64,000 bases of DNA from Alphaproteobacteria bacterium (GCA_009780035.1 WRAU01000004.1:62001-126000); one strand, 5' to 3'; positions 17,162 to 26,603 are shown, counted from the first letter of the stretch. The notes: a model not told the origin generated them from the letters alone. Made by a program: numbers and translations.

Positions 17162-19498
17162 TTAATTGCTTCTGCCAATTAAATAATTATAAATTCTCTC
17201 TGAACATTTACCATCTCTAAATGAAAACTCATTTTTCATTTTATTTAAATAATTTCCTTTTACAACAAAATTATTATCTATTGTTTCTTGAATAGAATTT
17301 ATTAATTGATACTCTTCTAAGCAAACACCTCCAAAGCCATCTTTATCATAACTAAAATATCCTTTAGCATGAGCATGTTTTCCTGAAAAAATTTCTTCTT
17401 TATCAAATTGATAATATATAATATTTTTTAGTAAATAGGCTGCTTCAAAAGCTACAGAAGAATAATCTGTAATAAATATACTAGAACATACAAATAAGTC
17501 TTGCAGACTTATATTACTGGTAGAATCATAATAGGTAATGCCTGTAAAATTCTTAAATTGTTTCATATAAATTTCAGCATTGTCATGCGGCAAAAAAATT
17601 ACTTCTAAATTATTTTGCTCCTTAATTTTAGATAATTCTTTTGATTGTAAAAAACTTGTCCATTTTTTAATATAATCACTATTTAAAGTAGATTTTCTAA
17701 AGGTTCGGCTATTGCTATTTTTAGCTCTGCTTCCGGCTAAAGAAGATCTCCATGTTGGCATAATAACAATTGCTTTTTTATTACTATGGTAATTTTTTGC
17801 TTTTTGTAGTAGTGCATCATGTCTGGGAAGCCCTGTTAAAATAACTTCTTCTTTTGAATAATCATAGTTGTTTCCATCTAACACTATAGAATTGTATTCT
17901 TTTTGTGTGGAAGTTATAAAAACATCAATAGGCTCTTTATTAAGCCATTTAGAAAGATCATCTTTGATAATTCCATGCTGCAAGAATACAAATTTAAATT
18001 TTTGCTGCTGTTTTAAAGATTTTGACTTCAAAAAAGAATGTATATAACTATCTGCATTAGAAGAAATAAGATACTTACAATTTAGCAATGCTATCTTATG
18101 TTGTAATCCTCCAAAAGGTAAAAGATTAAAACTTTCTTGTTTTAATCTTTTATAATCTCGTAAGTTTTTTCTAATACAAAAGAAAATATTTTCTTTTGTA
18201 TTATCTCTAAGGTATCTATAAAAATGCTCAGCATTATCATCAGCTCTAATGTCTCTGTCTATAAGCACCCAAGAATCTTTGTATTTATTTTTAAAATATG
18301 GGATTTTAGATAAATAACTAATAAAATTTAACGAAATACAAGATGGAAAAATCATTTCTTTTATTTTATCTTTATTAGGAGCTGAAACTCTCTTCCAATT
18401 AATATGCCAATGCAGTTTAATAGGTTTGCCGTCTAAAGAAGAACTTATCTCTTGAGTATTTTCTATTTGTGATAAATCTATATATAAGATATGTTCATAA
18501 TAAAACTCTGTATCATAAAGTTTTATATATTTAATTTTATGAGTTCTTATTTGTAATTTTTTATCGCTAGAAAAGAATTCTAAATTTATTTTATCTGTAG
18601 ATGAACATATATGAGCTTTAATATAATCTTTTTCAACATTATACTTAGTTATATTAATATTATGATTAACTTCTTGTTTATTATAAAATAACTTTAATAA
18701 TCCTAAATTAAACTCCTTACGAAGAATAATTTTTTTGTATTGTTTTATTAATTTTTTCTTCTTATAAGGAAATAAATTTTTTGTTTTATATAACCATGAA
18801 GCAGGATAAATATATTTTTTATAAAAATTTTTAATTGCTAAATTGCCAAAAATTATTTCTTTTGTATAGCTATCTTTTTTATTCCATATACTATTATCGG
18901 TAATATCTTTATATAAACAAATAGAATTTGTTATAACCATAATCTTTTTTGCATTATGGAATATACGCTTTAATGAATTAATATTTGAAAAATTTTGATT
19001 TATTATTTCTTTTTTATAAAATAATGAGGTTAAAGAAAATTCTTTAAAATTACAACTAGGGAAAAATAAATCTATATATCCTTTTTTATTATAGAATCTT
19101 GCAGTTCTATCTTTTTGAAGTATTTCTTTAGTTTCAACAGAAAGATTTAATTTTGCAGCAATTAAATCAACATTATTACTTTCAATATTATCATCTAAAG
19201 ATATGGAGTTAATGTTAGTTAAACAAATTAAATCAGTTAAATCATCTGAATCTATAAAGGTTATCCACTCTCCAGTTATAAGGTTTAATAGTTCATTTTT
19301 TGATATTTTATTTTTTAAAATATATTTTATATTTTTAGGATATTTATCTTGTAATTCTTTGTATATAGGAGTGTGCCTATCTGAATGTGCCGTATCAAGT
19401 AAAATGATTTCTACATTACTTTTAAGAATTAATTTTATTGCTTCTTCTGCATAATTTTTAAAATTATGAGCTGAAATAACAATACTAAATTTAACCAT
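17162..19498 (-). CDS. Two-domain GT2 glycosyltransferase / TagF-like CDP-glycerol glycerophosphotransferase
   Basis: 778 residues from the ATG at 19498, which has GGGGAG six bases upstream. Residues about 1-110 are a GT-A fold of family 2 (FSIVISAHN start, FIDSDD as DxD). Residues about 420-770 match the CDP-glycerol glycerophosphotransferase family: LQHGIIKDD, GLPRHD, MPTWR, the ITDYSSVAFEA nucleotide-site motif and a late SFRDGKCSERI. Such enzymes build poly(glycerol phosphate)-type polymers, known from teichoic acids and from capsules of Gram-negative bacteria. It stands alone, is poorer in G+C than its neighbours and has no export genes nearby, so recent acquisition is likely. The polymer is unknown. 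Confidence 0.8.
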   Translation of the reverse strand: MVKFSIVISAHNFKNYAEEAIKLILKSNVEIILLDTAHSDRHTPIYKELQDKYPKNIKYILKNKISKNELLNLITGEWITFIDSDDLTDLICLTNINSISLDDNIESNNVDLIAAKLNLSVETKEILQKDRTARFYNKKGYIDLFFPSCNFKEFSLTSLFYKKEIINQNFSNINSLKRIFHNAKKIMVITNSICLYKDITDNSIWNKKDSYTKEIIFGNLAIKNFYKKYIYPASWLYKTKNLFPYKKKKLIKQYKKIILRKEFNLGLLKLFYNKQEVNHNINITKYNVEKDYIKAHICSSTDKINLEFFSSDKKLQIRTHKIKYIKLYDTEFYYEHILYIDLSQIENTQEISSSLDGKPIKLHWHINWKRVSAPNKDKIKEMIFPSCISLNFISYLSKIPYFKNKYKDSWVLIDRDIRADDNAEHFYRYLRDNTKENIFFCIRKNLRDYKRLKQESFNLLPFGGLQHKIALLNCKYLISSNADSYIHSFLKSKSLKQQQKFKFVFLQHGIIKDDLSKWLNKEPIDVFITSTQKEYNSIVLDGNNYDYSKEEVILTGLPRHDALLQKAKNYHSNKKAIVIMPTWRSSLAGSRAKNSNSRTFRKSTLNSDYIKKWTSFLQSKELSKIKEQNNLEVIFLPHDNAEIYMKQFKNFTGITYYDSTSNISLQDLFVCSSIFITDYSSVAFEAAYLLKNIIYYQFDKEEIFSGKHAHAKGYFSYDKDGFGGVCLEEYQLINSIQETIDNNFVVKGNYLNKMKNEFSFRDGKCSERIYNYLIGRSN

Positions 19499-19585
19499 GA
19501 TTCTCCCCATCAACATATTTTAAATTATATATTATTATAGAGATTTAATAAGATTTAATATTAAAAATTAAGAAAATTTACAAAT

Positions 19586-19616
19586 AAAAAAGACCTATTT
19601 TTAATAGGTCTTTTTA
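19586..19616. terminator. Intrinsic terminator
   Basis: Stem GACCTA/TAGGTC extended by A-T pairs (19586-19597 with 19605-19616), loop of 7 bases, T runs on both strands. Placed just after the stop of the lipoprotein gene at 19637. Confidence 0.85.
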
Positions 19617-19636
19617 TATAAACTATCAAAAACAAA

Positions 19637-19969
19637 TTAATTAGCAGTATTCATAGCTAATTTAACTTGATCTAAAGTTATATCATAGCCGTTAGCAACT
19701 AAGGCTTTTTGAATGCCTTCAGCTGAAGTATCATTCAGTGCATATTTTCCTTTTGGCAAGAATAAAGTTCCGTTGCTGTAGTCAACGGCAAAAGCGATAA
19801 TTCCCGGAATTAAAAAGAACAATAAGCCAATAGCATTCAGCACAACGATAGTTGTATCTAATCTGCCGCTGTGTGCACGATTAATTTGCTGAGGTTTTAA
19901 TAAAGTGCCACAAGCGGTTACAAAAAATACAGCAAAAGCTGCTGCTAAAAGGGAGAACTTTCTAATCAT
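19637..19969 (-). CDS. Small outer- or inner-membrane lipoprotein, copy A
   Basis: 110 residues. Signal peptide with lipobox FVTAC, Cys20 being the lipidated residue. Shares the motif LGxLxFxxPGIIAxxVDYxxGTLFL-like core (seen here as FLIPGIIAFAVDYSNGTLFL) with the next gene. The core is hydrophobic then ends in a short turn, suggesting a membrane-inserted hairpin. Function unknown. Ends at an intrinsic terminator. Confidence 0.75.
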   Translation of the reverse strand: MIRKFSLLAAAFAVFFVTACGTLLKPQQINRAHSGRLDTTIVVLNAIGLLFFLIPGIIAFAVDYSNGTLFLPKGKYALNDTSAEGIQKALVANGYDITLDQVKLAMNTAN

Positions 19970-20076
19970 GATATAATACCTATTTTATTTTTGATTAATA
20001 AATTTAAATACATTATTATGTATAGTCCTTTTATAAAGATTCGCAATATCTTTTTACTATTCAGCTATTAATTTCT

Positions 20077-20397
20077 TTAGCTGGAACTATTTTCTTTAAG
20101 ATATAAAGGGTCGTTATATAAAATTAAACTTCGCATCTTAGAAGGACTCATAGGATAGGCTCTAGTTTTCATCTGTTCTTCGGTTAAAAAGAGTGTGCCA
20201 GTAGCATAATCTACGCTTAGGGCAATAATTCCTGGAAAGACAAATACTAATATGCCAAGACTATCTAAAAAAACCACATAATAATCAGGCTCGCTGGTAT
20301 GTTTAACGAAATTTTTCTTATAAATAGAGCCGCAAGAAGATATTAATAATGATACGCTGAATAAAATTATTAAAAATATACTTTTCATTTTAATCAT
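20077..20397 (-). CDS. Small lipoprotein, copy B
   Basis: 106 residues. Lipobox LISSC near residue 22; an alternative start is the ATG three codons in. Core FVFPGIIALSVDYATGTLFL matches copy A, so the two are diverged paralogues about 107 bases apart. The C-terminal tails differ. Function unknown. Confidence 0.7.
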   Translation of the reverse strand: MIKMKSIFLIILFSVSLLISSCGSIYKKNFVKHTSEPDYYVVFLDSLGILVFVFPGIIALSVDYATGTLFLTEEQMKTRAYPMSPSKMRSLILYNDPLYLKENSSS

Positions 20398-20430
20398 AAA
20401 GATTTATTCCTATTTTATTATTTATTATGC

Positions 20431-21303
20431 CTACGGAGCTGCAGCTATTGGTGCAGCTGCCTGTGTATCGTTATTAGCAGCAGGGGCTTCTGCAGCATTT
20501 TGAGGGCTTTTATCAGCAATTGCTACATCAGATCTTCTTTTAAACATTCCGGGTTCTGCCGAAAGAGGAAGTCCAAGCCCAGTTAAAAAAGCTGTTTGAT
20601 TGCCAGGAATTGCCATAAAAGTATAAACATCCAGCCGCTCATCATACATTTCCATCATGCCGATATTGCTAGAATATTCCACATGCAAAGCAAGATAATT
20701 CATCATATTCAGTTTGTCATATAATCTATCAGACTGTGAATAGGTATTTTCATTGTCAGTAGGAATAGTACCGGGAGGAGCCGTTAAAACGCTTAAAGGA
20801 GTTTTAACATTTTTATCCATTGCTTGAAAAGCTAAAACTTTAATACTGCTAAGAGTATATTCTTTAAAATCGCCAGACGGAGAAATATAAAACTGCGGAG
20901 GCACTAAATAACCGACTAAAACCCTTCTGTAGGTTTTAAGCGTAGATTCTCCATAAATATCATTCAAGTATTCTATAGGGGAACGGTCGCTTGGCGGCTG
21001 AGCCGATTTGAACTTGCCTGGATTAACCCTATCTACACCGTAATCTAAATATAATATGGCGCGCTTAGTGGCAATGGCGCCATTTTGGTTAAGAAACGCC
21101 TCTACCTCTGCAAAAACATCAGTAAAGTCGTCTTCAATTGAGCCAAATGATTCCTTAAAAACAAAAGACTGCGTAGTAATCGGCACCTCTATCGGCGAGT
21201 AGGTAACAATACTGCTAGGAGCAGCATAAGCTGTGTTGCACGCCAGCAAAACGGCTGCAGCCGTAAAAATTATAGAGATTTTATTTAATAATTTTTTATT
21301 CAT
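20431..21303 (-). CDS. Secreted protein of unknown function
   Basis: 290 residues from the ATG at 21303. Signal peptide ends ACNTAYA; the mature part is soluble and ends in an Ala/Pro-rich low-complexity tail (AEAPAANN...AAAPIAAAP). The open frame reaches back through tRNA-Ala to 21396, which cannot be coding, so I use the start just before the signal peptide. An ATG four codons earlier is possible. No family recognised; a periplasmic place is likely. Confidence 0.65.
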   Translation of the reverse strand: MNKKLLNKISIIFTAAAVLLACNTAYAAPSSIVTYSPIEVPITTQSFVFKESFGSIEDDFTDVFAEVEAFLNQNGAIATKRAILYLDYGVDRVNPGKFKSAQPPSDRSPIEYLNDIYGESTLKTYRRVLVGYLVPPQFYISPSGDFKEYTLSSIKVLAFQAMDKNVKTPLSVLTAPPGTIPTDNENTYSQSDRLYDKLNMMNYLALHVEYSSNIGMMEMYDERLDVYTFMAIPGNQTAFLTGLGLPLSAEPGMFKRRSDVAIADKSPQNAAEAPAANNDTQAAAPIAAAP

Positions 21304-21335
21304 TATGAGTCTCATTTTTATTTTGTAAAATATCA

Positions 21336-21411
21336 TGGTGGAGCCTAGGGGGGTCGAACCCCTGACCTCTACAATGCCATTGTAGCACTCTACCAACTGA
21401 GCTAAGACCCC
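21336..21411 (-). tRNA. tRNA-Ala (anticodon GGC)
   Basis: Acceptor GGGGTCT/AGGCTCC containing the G3-U70 wobble pair that defines tRNA-Ala, anticodon stem CTACA/TGTAG with loop ATGGCAT, T arm GGGGTTCGACCCC, discriminator A and encoded CCA. Confidence 0.95.
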
Positions 21412-21512
21412 ATGTATAAACTTTACATTACTAATTATTATATATAAATATTACATAATTTAAAGAAAAATGTTAATATAGAAAAAATAATTGCAATTTT
21501 AAAGTAATTTTT

Positions 21513-22859
21513 ATGATTATGGTATCTAGTTTTAAGTCTTCGGCTATTGTTGGAGAGGTTTCTAATTTCGCCGATAAGTCTATATCGCACCGCAGTATTA
21601 TTTTAGCGTCTTTGGCTGTAGGAACCAGTAAAATCCATGGACTTTTAGAGTCAGATGATGTTTTTAATACCATTAGTTGCTTTAAAAAACTTGGTGTTAA
21701 AATTAATAAGACCGATGATTGTTATGTGGTAGAATCTAAAGGATTTCATAGTTTTTCTAAAAATGAAGATAGTTTTTATATGGGAAACTCAGGCACAAGC
21801 TGCCGCCTTATTTCTGGAGTTTTAGCCGGAATTCCTAACAAAAATTCGCACATATCCGGCGATTCTTCCCTTACAAAAAGACCGATGCGAAGAATTGTAG
21901 AACCATTGCAGCTAATGGGTGCAGATATTACAGGTGGTCAACTGCCGATGGCAATTTCTGGGAAAGTTCTTATGGGCATAAACTACGAACTGCCAGTTGC
22001 TTCGGCACAGGTGAAATCTTGCATTTTATTGGCAGGATTATTTGCTGCAGGACAAACGCAGGTAGCAGAAAAAGAATCCACCCGCGACCATACAGAAAAT
22101 ATGCTGAAGAATCTTGGGGTGGACATTAAAGTATCGGCAGGGGAATCGCAGAAAATTATTACATTAAATAATAATCAAAAAGATCTGCCTCCTACAGATT
22201 ATATTATTCCTAACGATTTTTCTTCGGCAAGTTTTTTTATAGTTTTGGCTTTAATTACGAAAGATAGTGAGATTCTTATTAAAAATGTTAATTTAAACCC
22301 CTTAAGAACAGGTTTTTTAACTGTTCTTCTTGAGATGGGGGCAGATATAAAAATTTTAAATCCTCATAATTTGCAAGGCGAAACGGTGGGTAATTTATTG
22401 GTAAAATCTTCACAGTTAAAAGGAATTAAAGTGAATCCTAGTTTAGTTCCAAGCATGATTGATGAATTTCCCATTGCCTCTATTGCGGCAGCTTTTGCAG
22501 AGGGAAAAACGGAATTTAGCGGTATTGGTGAACTGCGTCATAAAGAAAGTGATAGAATTAATGCTGTTGCTGCTAATTTTCAAAAATTAGGTGTGAAATT
22601 TGAGGTTGGTGAGGGTTTTCTTAGCATAGAAGGGTCTTCAAAAAAATTAGCAGGCGGTGCGGCTATAGAATCGTTCAAAGACCATCGTATTGCTATGGCT
22701 TTTTTAATTATGGGAGCGATGTGTGAAAATCCTATACAGGTGTTGGGGTGTGAAAGTATTAACACTTCATTTCCAAATTTTTTTGCAATTGCAAAAAGTG
22801 TGGGATTGAATATTTATACTCATCATACCGACGAAAGTCGGTATCCATTTGCAGATTAA
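21513..22859 (+). CDS. aroA: 3-phosphoshikimate 1-carboxyvinyltransferase (EPSP synthase)
   Basis: 448 residues. Motifs: DKSISHRSII (PEP and shikimate-3-P contacts), GNSGTSCRL, the LTKRPMRRI segment, DEFPIASIAAAF and LRHKESDRI, then KDHRIAMAF. Sixth step of the shikimate pathway. No strong ribosome site is seen; a second ATG two codons in is possible. The last residues (THHTDESRYPFAD) are encoded by a REP-like palindrome at 22823-22890, so the C-terminus was extended by a repeat. Followed by cmk and rpsA in the usual alphaproteobacterial order. Confidence 0.95.
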   Translation: MIMVSSFKSSAIVGEVSNFADKSISHRSIILASLAVGTSKIHGLLESDDVFNTISCFKKLGVKINKTDDCYVVESKGFHSFSKNEDSFYMGNSGTSCRLISGVLAGIPNKNSHISGDSSLTKRPMRRIVEPLQLMGADITGGQLPMAISGKVLMGINYELPVASAQVKSCILLAGLFAAGQTQVAEKESTRDHTENMLKNLGVDIKVSAGESQKIITLNNNQKDLPPTDYIIPNDFSSASFFIVLALITKDSEILIKNVNLNPLRTGFLTVLLEMGADIKILNPHNLQGETVGNLLVKSSQLKGIKVNPSLVPSMIDEFPIASIAAAFAEGKTEFSGIGELRHKESDRINAVAANFQKLGVKFEVGEGFLSIEGSSKKLAGGAAIESFKDHRIAMAFLIMGAMCENPIQVLGCESINTSFPNFFAIAKSVGLNIYTHHTDESRYPFAD

Positions 22860-22890
22860 TTTATATGGATACCGTTTTCAACGGTATGAC
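22823..22890. repeat. REP-like double palindrome overlapping the aroA end
   Basis: Two short palindromes: ATACCGAC/GTCGGTAT around 22826-22846 and ATACCGTT/AACGGTAT around 22867-22887. Together they form a larger inverted repeat, ATGGATAC facing GTATCCAT. Same family as 23529, 29390 and 61199. The first half lies inside the aroA coding region. Confidence 0.75.
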
Positions 22891-22915
22891 GAAATATTAA
22901 TTAAAGGAGTTAATC

Positions 22916-23548
22916 ATGATAATAGCAGTTGATGGAGAATCGGCTTCTGGCAAAGGCACGGTTTCAAAACTTTTAGCGAAGAAATTAGATTTTGCCTATC
23001 TTGATACCGGTTTGCTTTATCGGGCGGTGGCATATCTTGCGAAGCAGAAAAATGCTTTAGAAAATGAGGAGGCAGTAATTAATATTGCCAAAAATATTAC
23101 GGCAGCCGATTTAGAAATAAATGGCTTGCGAAGAGAGGATATTGGTGCGGCGGCATCAATTGTGGCAAAAATTCCAGAAGTGCGGCAGGCATTATTGCAG
23201 TTTCAGGTAGATTTTGCGAATTATCCTCCTAAACATAAAAAAGGAGCAGTTCTTGACGGGCGCGATATTGGCAGCGTAGTTTGTCCGCAAGCCGACATAA
23301 AATTCTATGTGTGTGCCTCGCTGCAGGTTAGAGCAGAGCGTAGGCATAAAGATTTACCTGATGCTAAATTTGAGGATATTTATAATTCCCTTCAGGCAAG
23401 GGACGAAAGCGATAAAAATAGAGCTGTAGGAGCTTTAAAAAAACTGGACGATGCCATTGAAATAGACAATACGCATCTTAGCATAGAAGAAACATTTAAT
23501 AAAATGTATAAATATATCGAGAAAAAGCTACCGTCATACCGTGCTTGA
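22916..23548 (+). CDS. cmk: Cytidylate kinase
   Basis: 210 residues. P-loop GESASGKGT at 7-15, LDTGLLYRA, VLDGRDIGSVV and the RAERRHKDL lid segment. Phosphorylates CMP and dCMP. AAAGGAG lies seven bases before the ATG. The last codons (LPSYRA) fall in a REP-like repeat (23529-23560), and the gene ends with TGA. Confidence 0.95.
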   Translation: MIIAVDGESASGKGTVSKLLAKKLDFAYLDTGLLYRAVAYLAKQKNALENEEAVINIAKNITAADLEINGLRREDIGAAASIVAKIPEVRQALLQFQVDFANYPPKHKKGAVLDGRDIGSVVCPQADIKFYVCASLQVRAERRHKDLPDAKFEDIYNSLQARDESDKNRAVGALKKLDDAIEIDNTHLSIEETFNKMYKYIEKKLPSYRA

Positions 23549-23560
23549 CATGGCGCTACA
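23529..23560. repeat. REP-like element at the end of cmk
   Basis: Contains ACCGTCATACCGTGCTTGAC, close to the half-element at 29498-29510 and to 61204-61250. It supplies the stop codon of cmk. Confidence 0.6.
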
Positions 23561-23633
23561 GCGAACAGAGCACTTCCGTAAAACTGCTTTATTACAATAA
23601 AGCTAATTTGTATTAGAGAAGTAAAAAAATCAT

Positions 23634-23662
23634 TTGAGATTTTTCAGTTTTTATTATAAAAT
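23634..23662 (+). promoter_or_regulatory. Promoter of rpsA
   Basis: -35 TTGAGA (23634-23639), 17-bp spacer, -10 TAAAAT (23657-23662). A small GCGT/ACGC hairpin (23671-23682) lies between start of transcription and the AAAGGAAA ribosome site. Confidence 0.55.
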
Positions 23663-23707
23663 CTAATTTGCGTTGCTACGCACTTAATATAAAGGAAACG
23701 AATTAAC

Positions 23708-25438
23708 ATGAATAAACCTAATTTTAACAATGAGAGTTTTGATGCTCTCTTTCAACAAAGCGTATCTGGTGTAAAAAACTTCGAGGGTCAAATCGTTAAA
23801 GGTGTGATTATCGGAATTGACAACTATTATTTAACTGTAGATGTGGGTCTAAAATCTGAAGGCAAAATTCTTTTATCAGAATTTAGAAAAGCCGATGGCA
23901 CTACTCCTACTTTTGAAATCGGTCAGGAAGTAGAAGTTTACATTGAAAGATACGAAGATTTAGCCGGAAATATTATGCTATCCCGCGAGAAAGCCAAAAG
24001 AGAAGAAGTTTGGCACGATCTTGAAAAACTTTATTTAGAAGGAACTCCAATTACTGGATATATTTCTAAAAGAGTTAAAGGCGGCTTTGCAGTCCTAATT
24101 GAAGACACTCTTGCATTCTTGCCGGGTTCGCAGCTAGATATTCGTCCTATTAAAAACATTAATTCTCTTGTGGGAACGAATCAGCTGTTGCAGATTTTAA
24201 AAATGGATAAAAAAAGATACAATATCGTTGTATCAAGAAAAGCGATTATTTCTAAATCTTATGTTGAAGGTAAACTTGAGGGTCAAGAACAGTTTGAAGA
24301 AGGTCAAATTGTTGAAGGTATCATTAAAAATATTACCGGCTACGGTGCATTCATAGATTTAGGCTATGTTGACGGCTTGCTGCATGTTACCGATATGTCT
24401 TGGAGCAGAATCAACCATCCTAGCGAAGTATTTACTGAGGAAGATTTAGCGCATTTGAAAGATGCTACAAAACAGCCGAAACCTATCAAACTTAAAATTG
24501 TTAAAATTAACCCAGAAAATAAAAGAATTTCTTTGGGTATTAAACAATTAACTGAAGATCCTTGGAGCGAGGTTGTTGAAAAATATACCGTTGGCAGTTC
24601 TTTTAAAGTTAAAATTACCAACACTACTGATTACGGTATATTCGTAGAATTAGCTAAAGGTGTTGAAGGCTTGGTGCACATTAGTGAAATGAGCTGGGTT
24701 AAAAAAGACATCAACCCTAAAGTTGACTACAAAGTTGATGAAGAAGTTGAGGTTAAAGTTCTTGATGTGGATATTAAAAAACGCAGAATTAACTTATCTA
24801 TTAAACAAACTACACAAAACCCATGGCAAGATTATGCTAATGCGAATCCAGAAGGCAATTTGGTTGATGTAGAAATTAAAGAAATTAATCCTAACGGCTT
24901 AGTGGTTAAACTTAATGACTCTATTGAAGGATTTATCCGCCTATCAGATTTATCTTGGGAAAATAACAAAGAAGATGTGCTGAATGAATACAAAGTTGGA
25001 GATAAAATTTCTGCAAAAATCATTAAACATAACTTAGAAAAAGATAAAGTATTGCTAAGTGTTAAGCATTTATCTGAAGATCCATACATGGGCGCTGTTG
25101 ATAATCTTAAAAAAGGTGATGTGGTTAATGCTAAAATTACCTCTATTAATGAAAACGGTGTTGAAGTTGAAATTAAATCCGGCGTAGTAGGATTTATTAA
25201 ACAGGCAGACTTATCAATGGATGCTGAAGACAGAAATATTGAAAACTATAAAGCCGGTGATTCTGTTGAAGCTATGGTTCTTTCTGTAAATTCTAATACT
25301 AGACTTGTATCGCTGTCGATTAAAAGTTTAGAATTAGCTGAACAGAAAAAAAATATGAGCACTGGAGATAATAGTTCTTCTTCGCTGGCTGATGTTTTTG
25401 CTGAAGCCATGAGCAAGAAAGAACAAGAAGGTAAGTAG
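23708..25438 (+). CDS. rpsA: Ribosomal protein bS1
   Basis: 576 residues with six consecutive S1 RNA-binding domains of about 70-85 residues each; domains three to six show the GYGAFIDLG / DYGIFVEL / GVEGLVHISEMSW type signatures. Brings mRNA to the 30S subunit. AAAGGAAA site nine bases before the ATG. It has its own promoter and terminator although it follows cmk. Confidence 0.96.
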   Translation: MNKPNFNNESFDALFQQSVSGVKNFEGQIVKGVIIGIDNYYLTVDVGLKSEGKILLSEFRKADGTTPTFEIGQEVEVYIERYEDLAGNIMLSREKAKREEVWHDLEKLYLEGTPITGYISKRVKGGFAVLIEDTLAFLPGSQLDIRPIKNINSLVGTNQLLQILKMDKKRYNIVVSRKAIISKSYVEGKLEGQEQFEEGQIVEGIIKNITGYGAFIDLGYVDGLLHVTDMSWSRINHPSEVFTEEDLAHLKDATKQPKPIKLKIVKINPENKRISLGIKQLTEDPWSEVVEKYTVGSSFKVKITNTTDYGIFVELAKGVEGLVHISEMSWVKKDINPKVDYKVDEEVEVKVLDVDIKKRRINLSIKQTTQNPWQDYANANPEGNLVDVEIKEINPNGLVVKLNDSIEGFIRLSDLSWENNKEDVLNEYKVGDKISAKIIKHNLEKDKVLLSVKHLSEDPYMGAVDNLKKGDVVNAKITSINENGVEVEIKSGVVGFIKQADLSMDAEDRNIENYKAGDSVEAMVLSVNSNTRLVSLSIKSLELAEQKKNMSTGDNSSSSLADVFAEAMSKKEQEGK

Positions 25439-25459
25439 TTTTATTAATTTTTAATAAAT

Positions 25460-25542
25460 AAAAAGATAGAAGAAGCATTTTTAAATCATAACTATTGCAA
25501 AAGCAAGGTTAGCTGTTTGAAAAATATTTTTTCTATCTTTTT
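25460..25542 (+). terminator. Long hairpin terminator of rpsA
   Basis: AAAAAGATAGAA (25460-25471) pairs with TTCTATCTTTTT (25531-25542), followed by T residues. The inner part pairs further with gaps (GCATTTTT with AAAAAT). Confidence 0.7.
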
Positions 25543-25662
25543 TATTATCCATAGCAGATTTAATTATTTATAAATAAGTTAATGTGTAATAAAAATGTTT
25601 TATACTATTTTTATGAAAATGTGATATTATTAACCTAAATTACTACGGGGAGTTAAGCATAT

Positions 25663-26538
25663 ATGAATTGGATTAACAAGTTAATAAATAAATCGCATGA
25701 AAAAGCGCCGGCTTCAGCTCCTGCGCAGCCTAAAGATATTCCTGATAATTTATGGCTTAAATGTCCAAACTGTTCAACTTTGCTTTTTAAAAAAGATTTA
25801 GAAAAAAACGAACAAGTCTGCACGAACTGCGATTATCATTTCTTTTTACCGGTAGAAAAACGGCTGGAAAGTTTATTTGATGATGGCAAATACATTAAAA
25901 TTGATCTGCCAAAAGGCTTAGAAGATCCACTGAAATTTAAAGATAAAGATAAATATATCGATAAAATTAAAATCTATCGCCAAAAAACTGGATTTAATGA
26001 TGCTTTCATCGCCGGCTATGGCAAAGTTAACGGGAATTTTGTGGTAATTGGCGTTATGAATTTTGCCTTTATGGGCGGGTCAATGGGCAGTGCTGTTGGC
26101 GAAGGTTTTTTATTTGCCGCCCAGTTTGCAATTACGAAAAATACTCCGTTTGTGGTTGTCTCTGCTTCTGGCGGTGCCAGAATGCAAGAGGGAATGATTT
26201 CTCTTATGCAGATGGCAAAAACTACTATTGCCGTTGAAATGCTATCTGAGAAAAAACTGCCTTATATCGTGGTGCTTACTAATCCAACTACTGGAGGTGT
26301 AACTGCGTCTCTTGCTATGCTGGGAGATATTCATATTGCCGAGCAGGGTTCTACTATAGGTTTTGCAGGGGCAAGAGTAATTGAGCAAACTATCCGCAAA
26401 AAACTTCCCGAAGGTTTTCAAACGGCTGAATATTTATTAGAGCATGGCATGGTTGATGTAGTAGTGCATAGAAGAGATCTGCAAACAACACTTGGCAATG
26501 TTATTGATGTTTTAGTTAATAAAACTAAGGTTGCTTAG
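25663..26538 (+). CDS. accD: Acetyl-CoA carboxylase, carboxyltransferase subunit beta
   Basis: 291 residues. N-terminal zinc ribbon with two CxxC pairs (CPNC, CTNC; about 36-58) and a crotonase-type carboxyltransferase core with SASGGARMQEG and NPTTGGVTASLAMLGD. Makes malonyl-CoA with AccA; no accA in the window. GGGGAG precedes the ATG by 11 bases. accD-folC order is typical for alphaproteobacteria, here without the usual trp genes upstream. Confidence 0.95.
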   Translation: MNWINKLINKSHEKAPASAPAQPKDIPDNLWLKCPNCSTLLFKKDLEKNEQVCTNCDYHFFLPVEKRLESLFDDGKYIKIDLPKGLEDPLKFKDKDKYIDKIKIYRQKTGFNDAFIAGYGKVNGNFVVIGVMNFAFMGGSMGSAVGEGFLFAAQFAITKNTPFVVVSASGGARMQEGMISLMQMAKTTIAVEMLSEKKLPYIVVLTNPTTGGVTASLAMLGDIHIAEQGSTIGFAGARVIEQTIRKKLPEGFQTAEYLLEHGMVDVVVHRRDLQTTLGNVIDVLVNKTKVA

Positions 26539-26577
26539 TAAGAGCTAATCAGAAAAATAATAGTTTTCTGGTTCTTA
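26539..26577 (+). terminator. Hairpin terminator after accD
   Basis: CAGAAAA (26550-26556) pairs with TTTTCTG (26564-26570), and TAAGA outside pairs with TCTTA. It starts right at the accD stop. Confidence 0.65.
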
Positions 26578-26603
26578 TAATGTGTAGGGTTTAATATTTT
26601 TAA

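Noticed and set aside
21304-21396. N-terminal extension of the secreted protein at 20431 through tRNA-Ala.
   Set aside because: The extension is tRNA sequence; the signal peptide starts at 21303.
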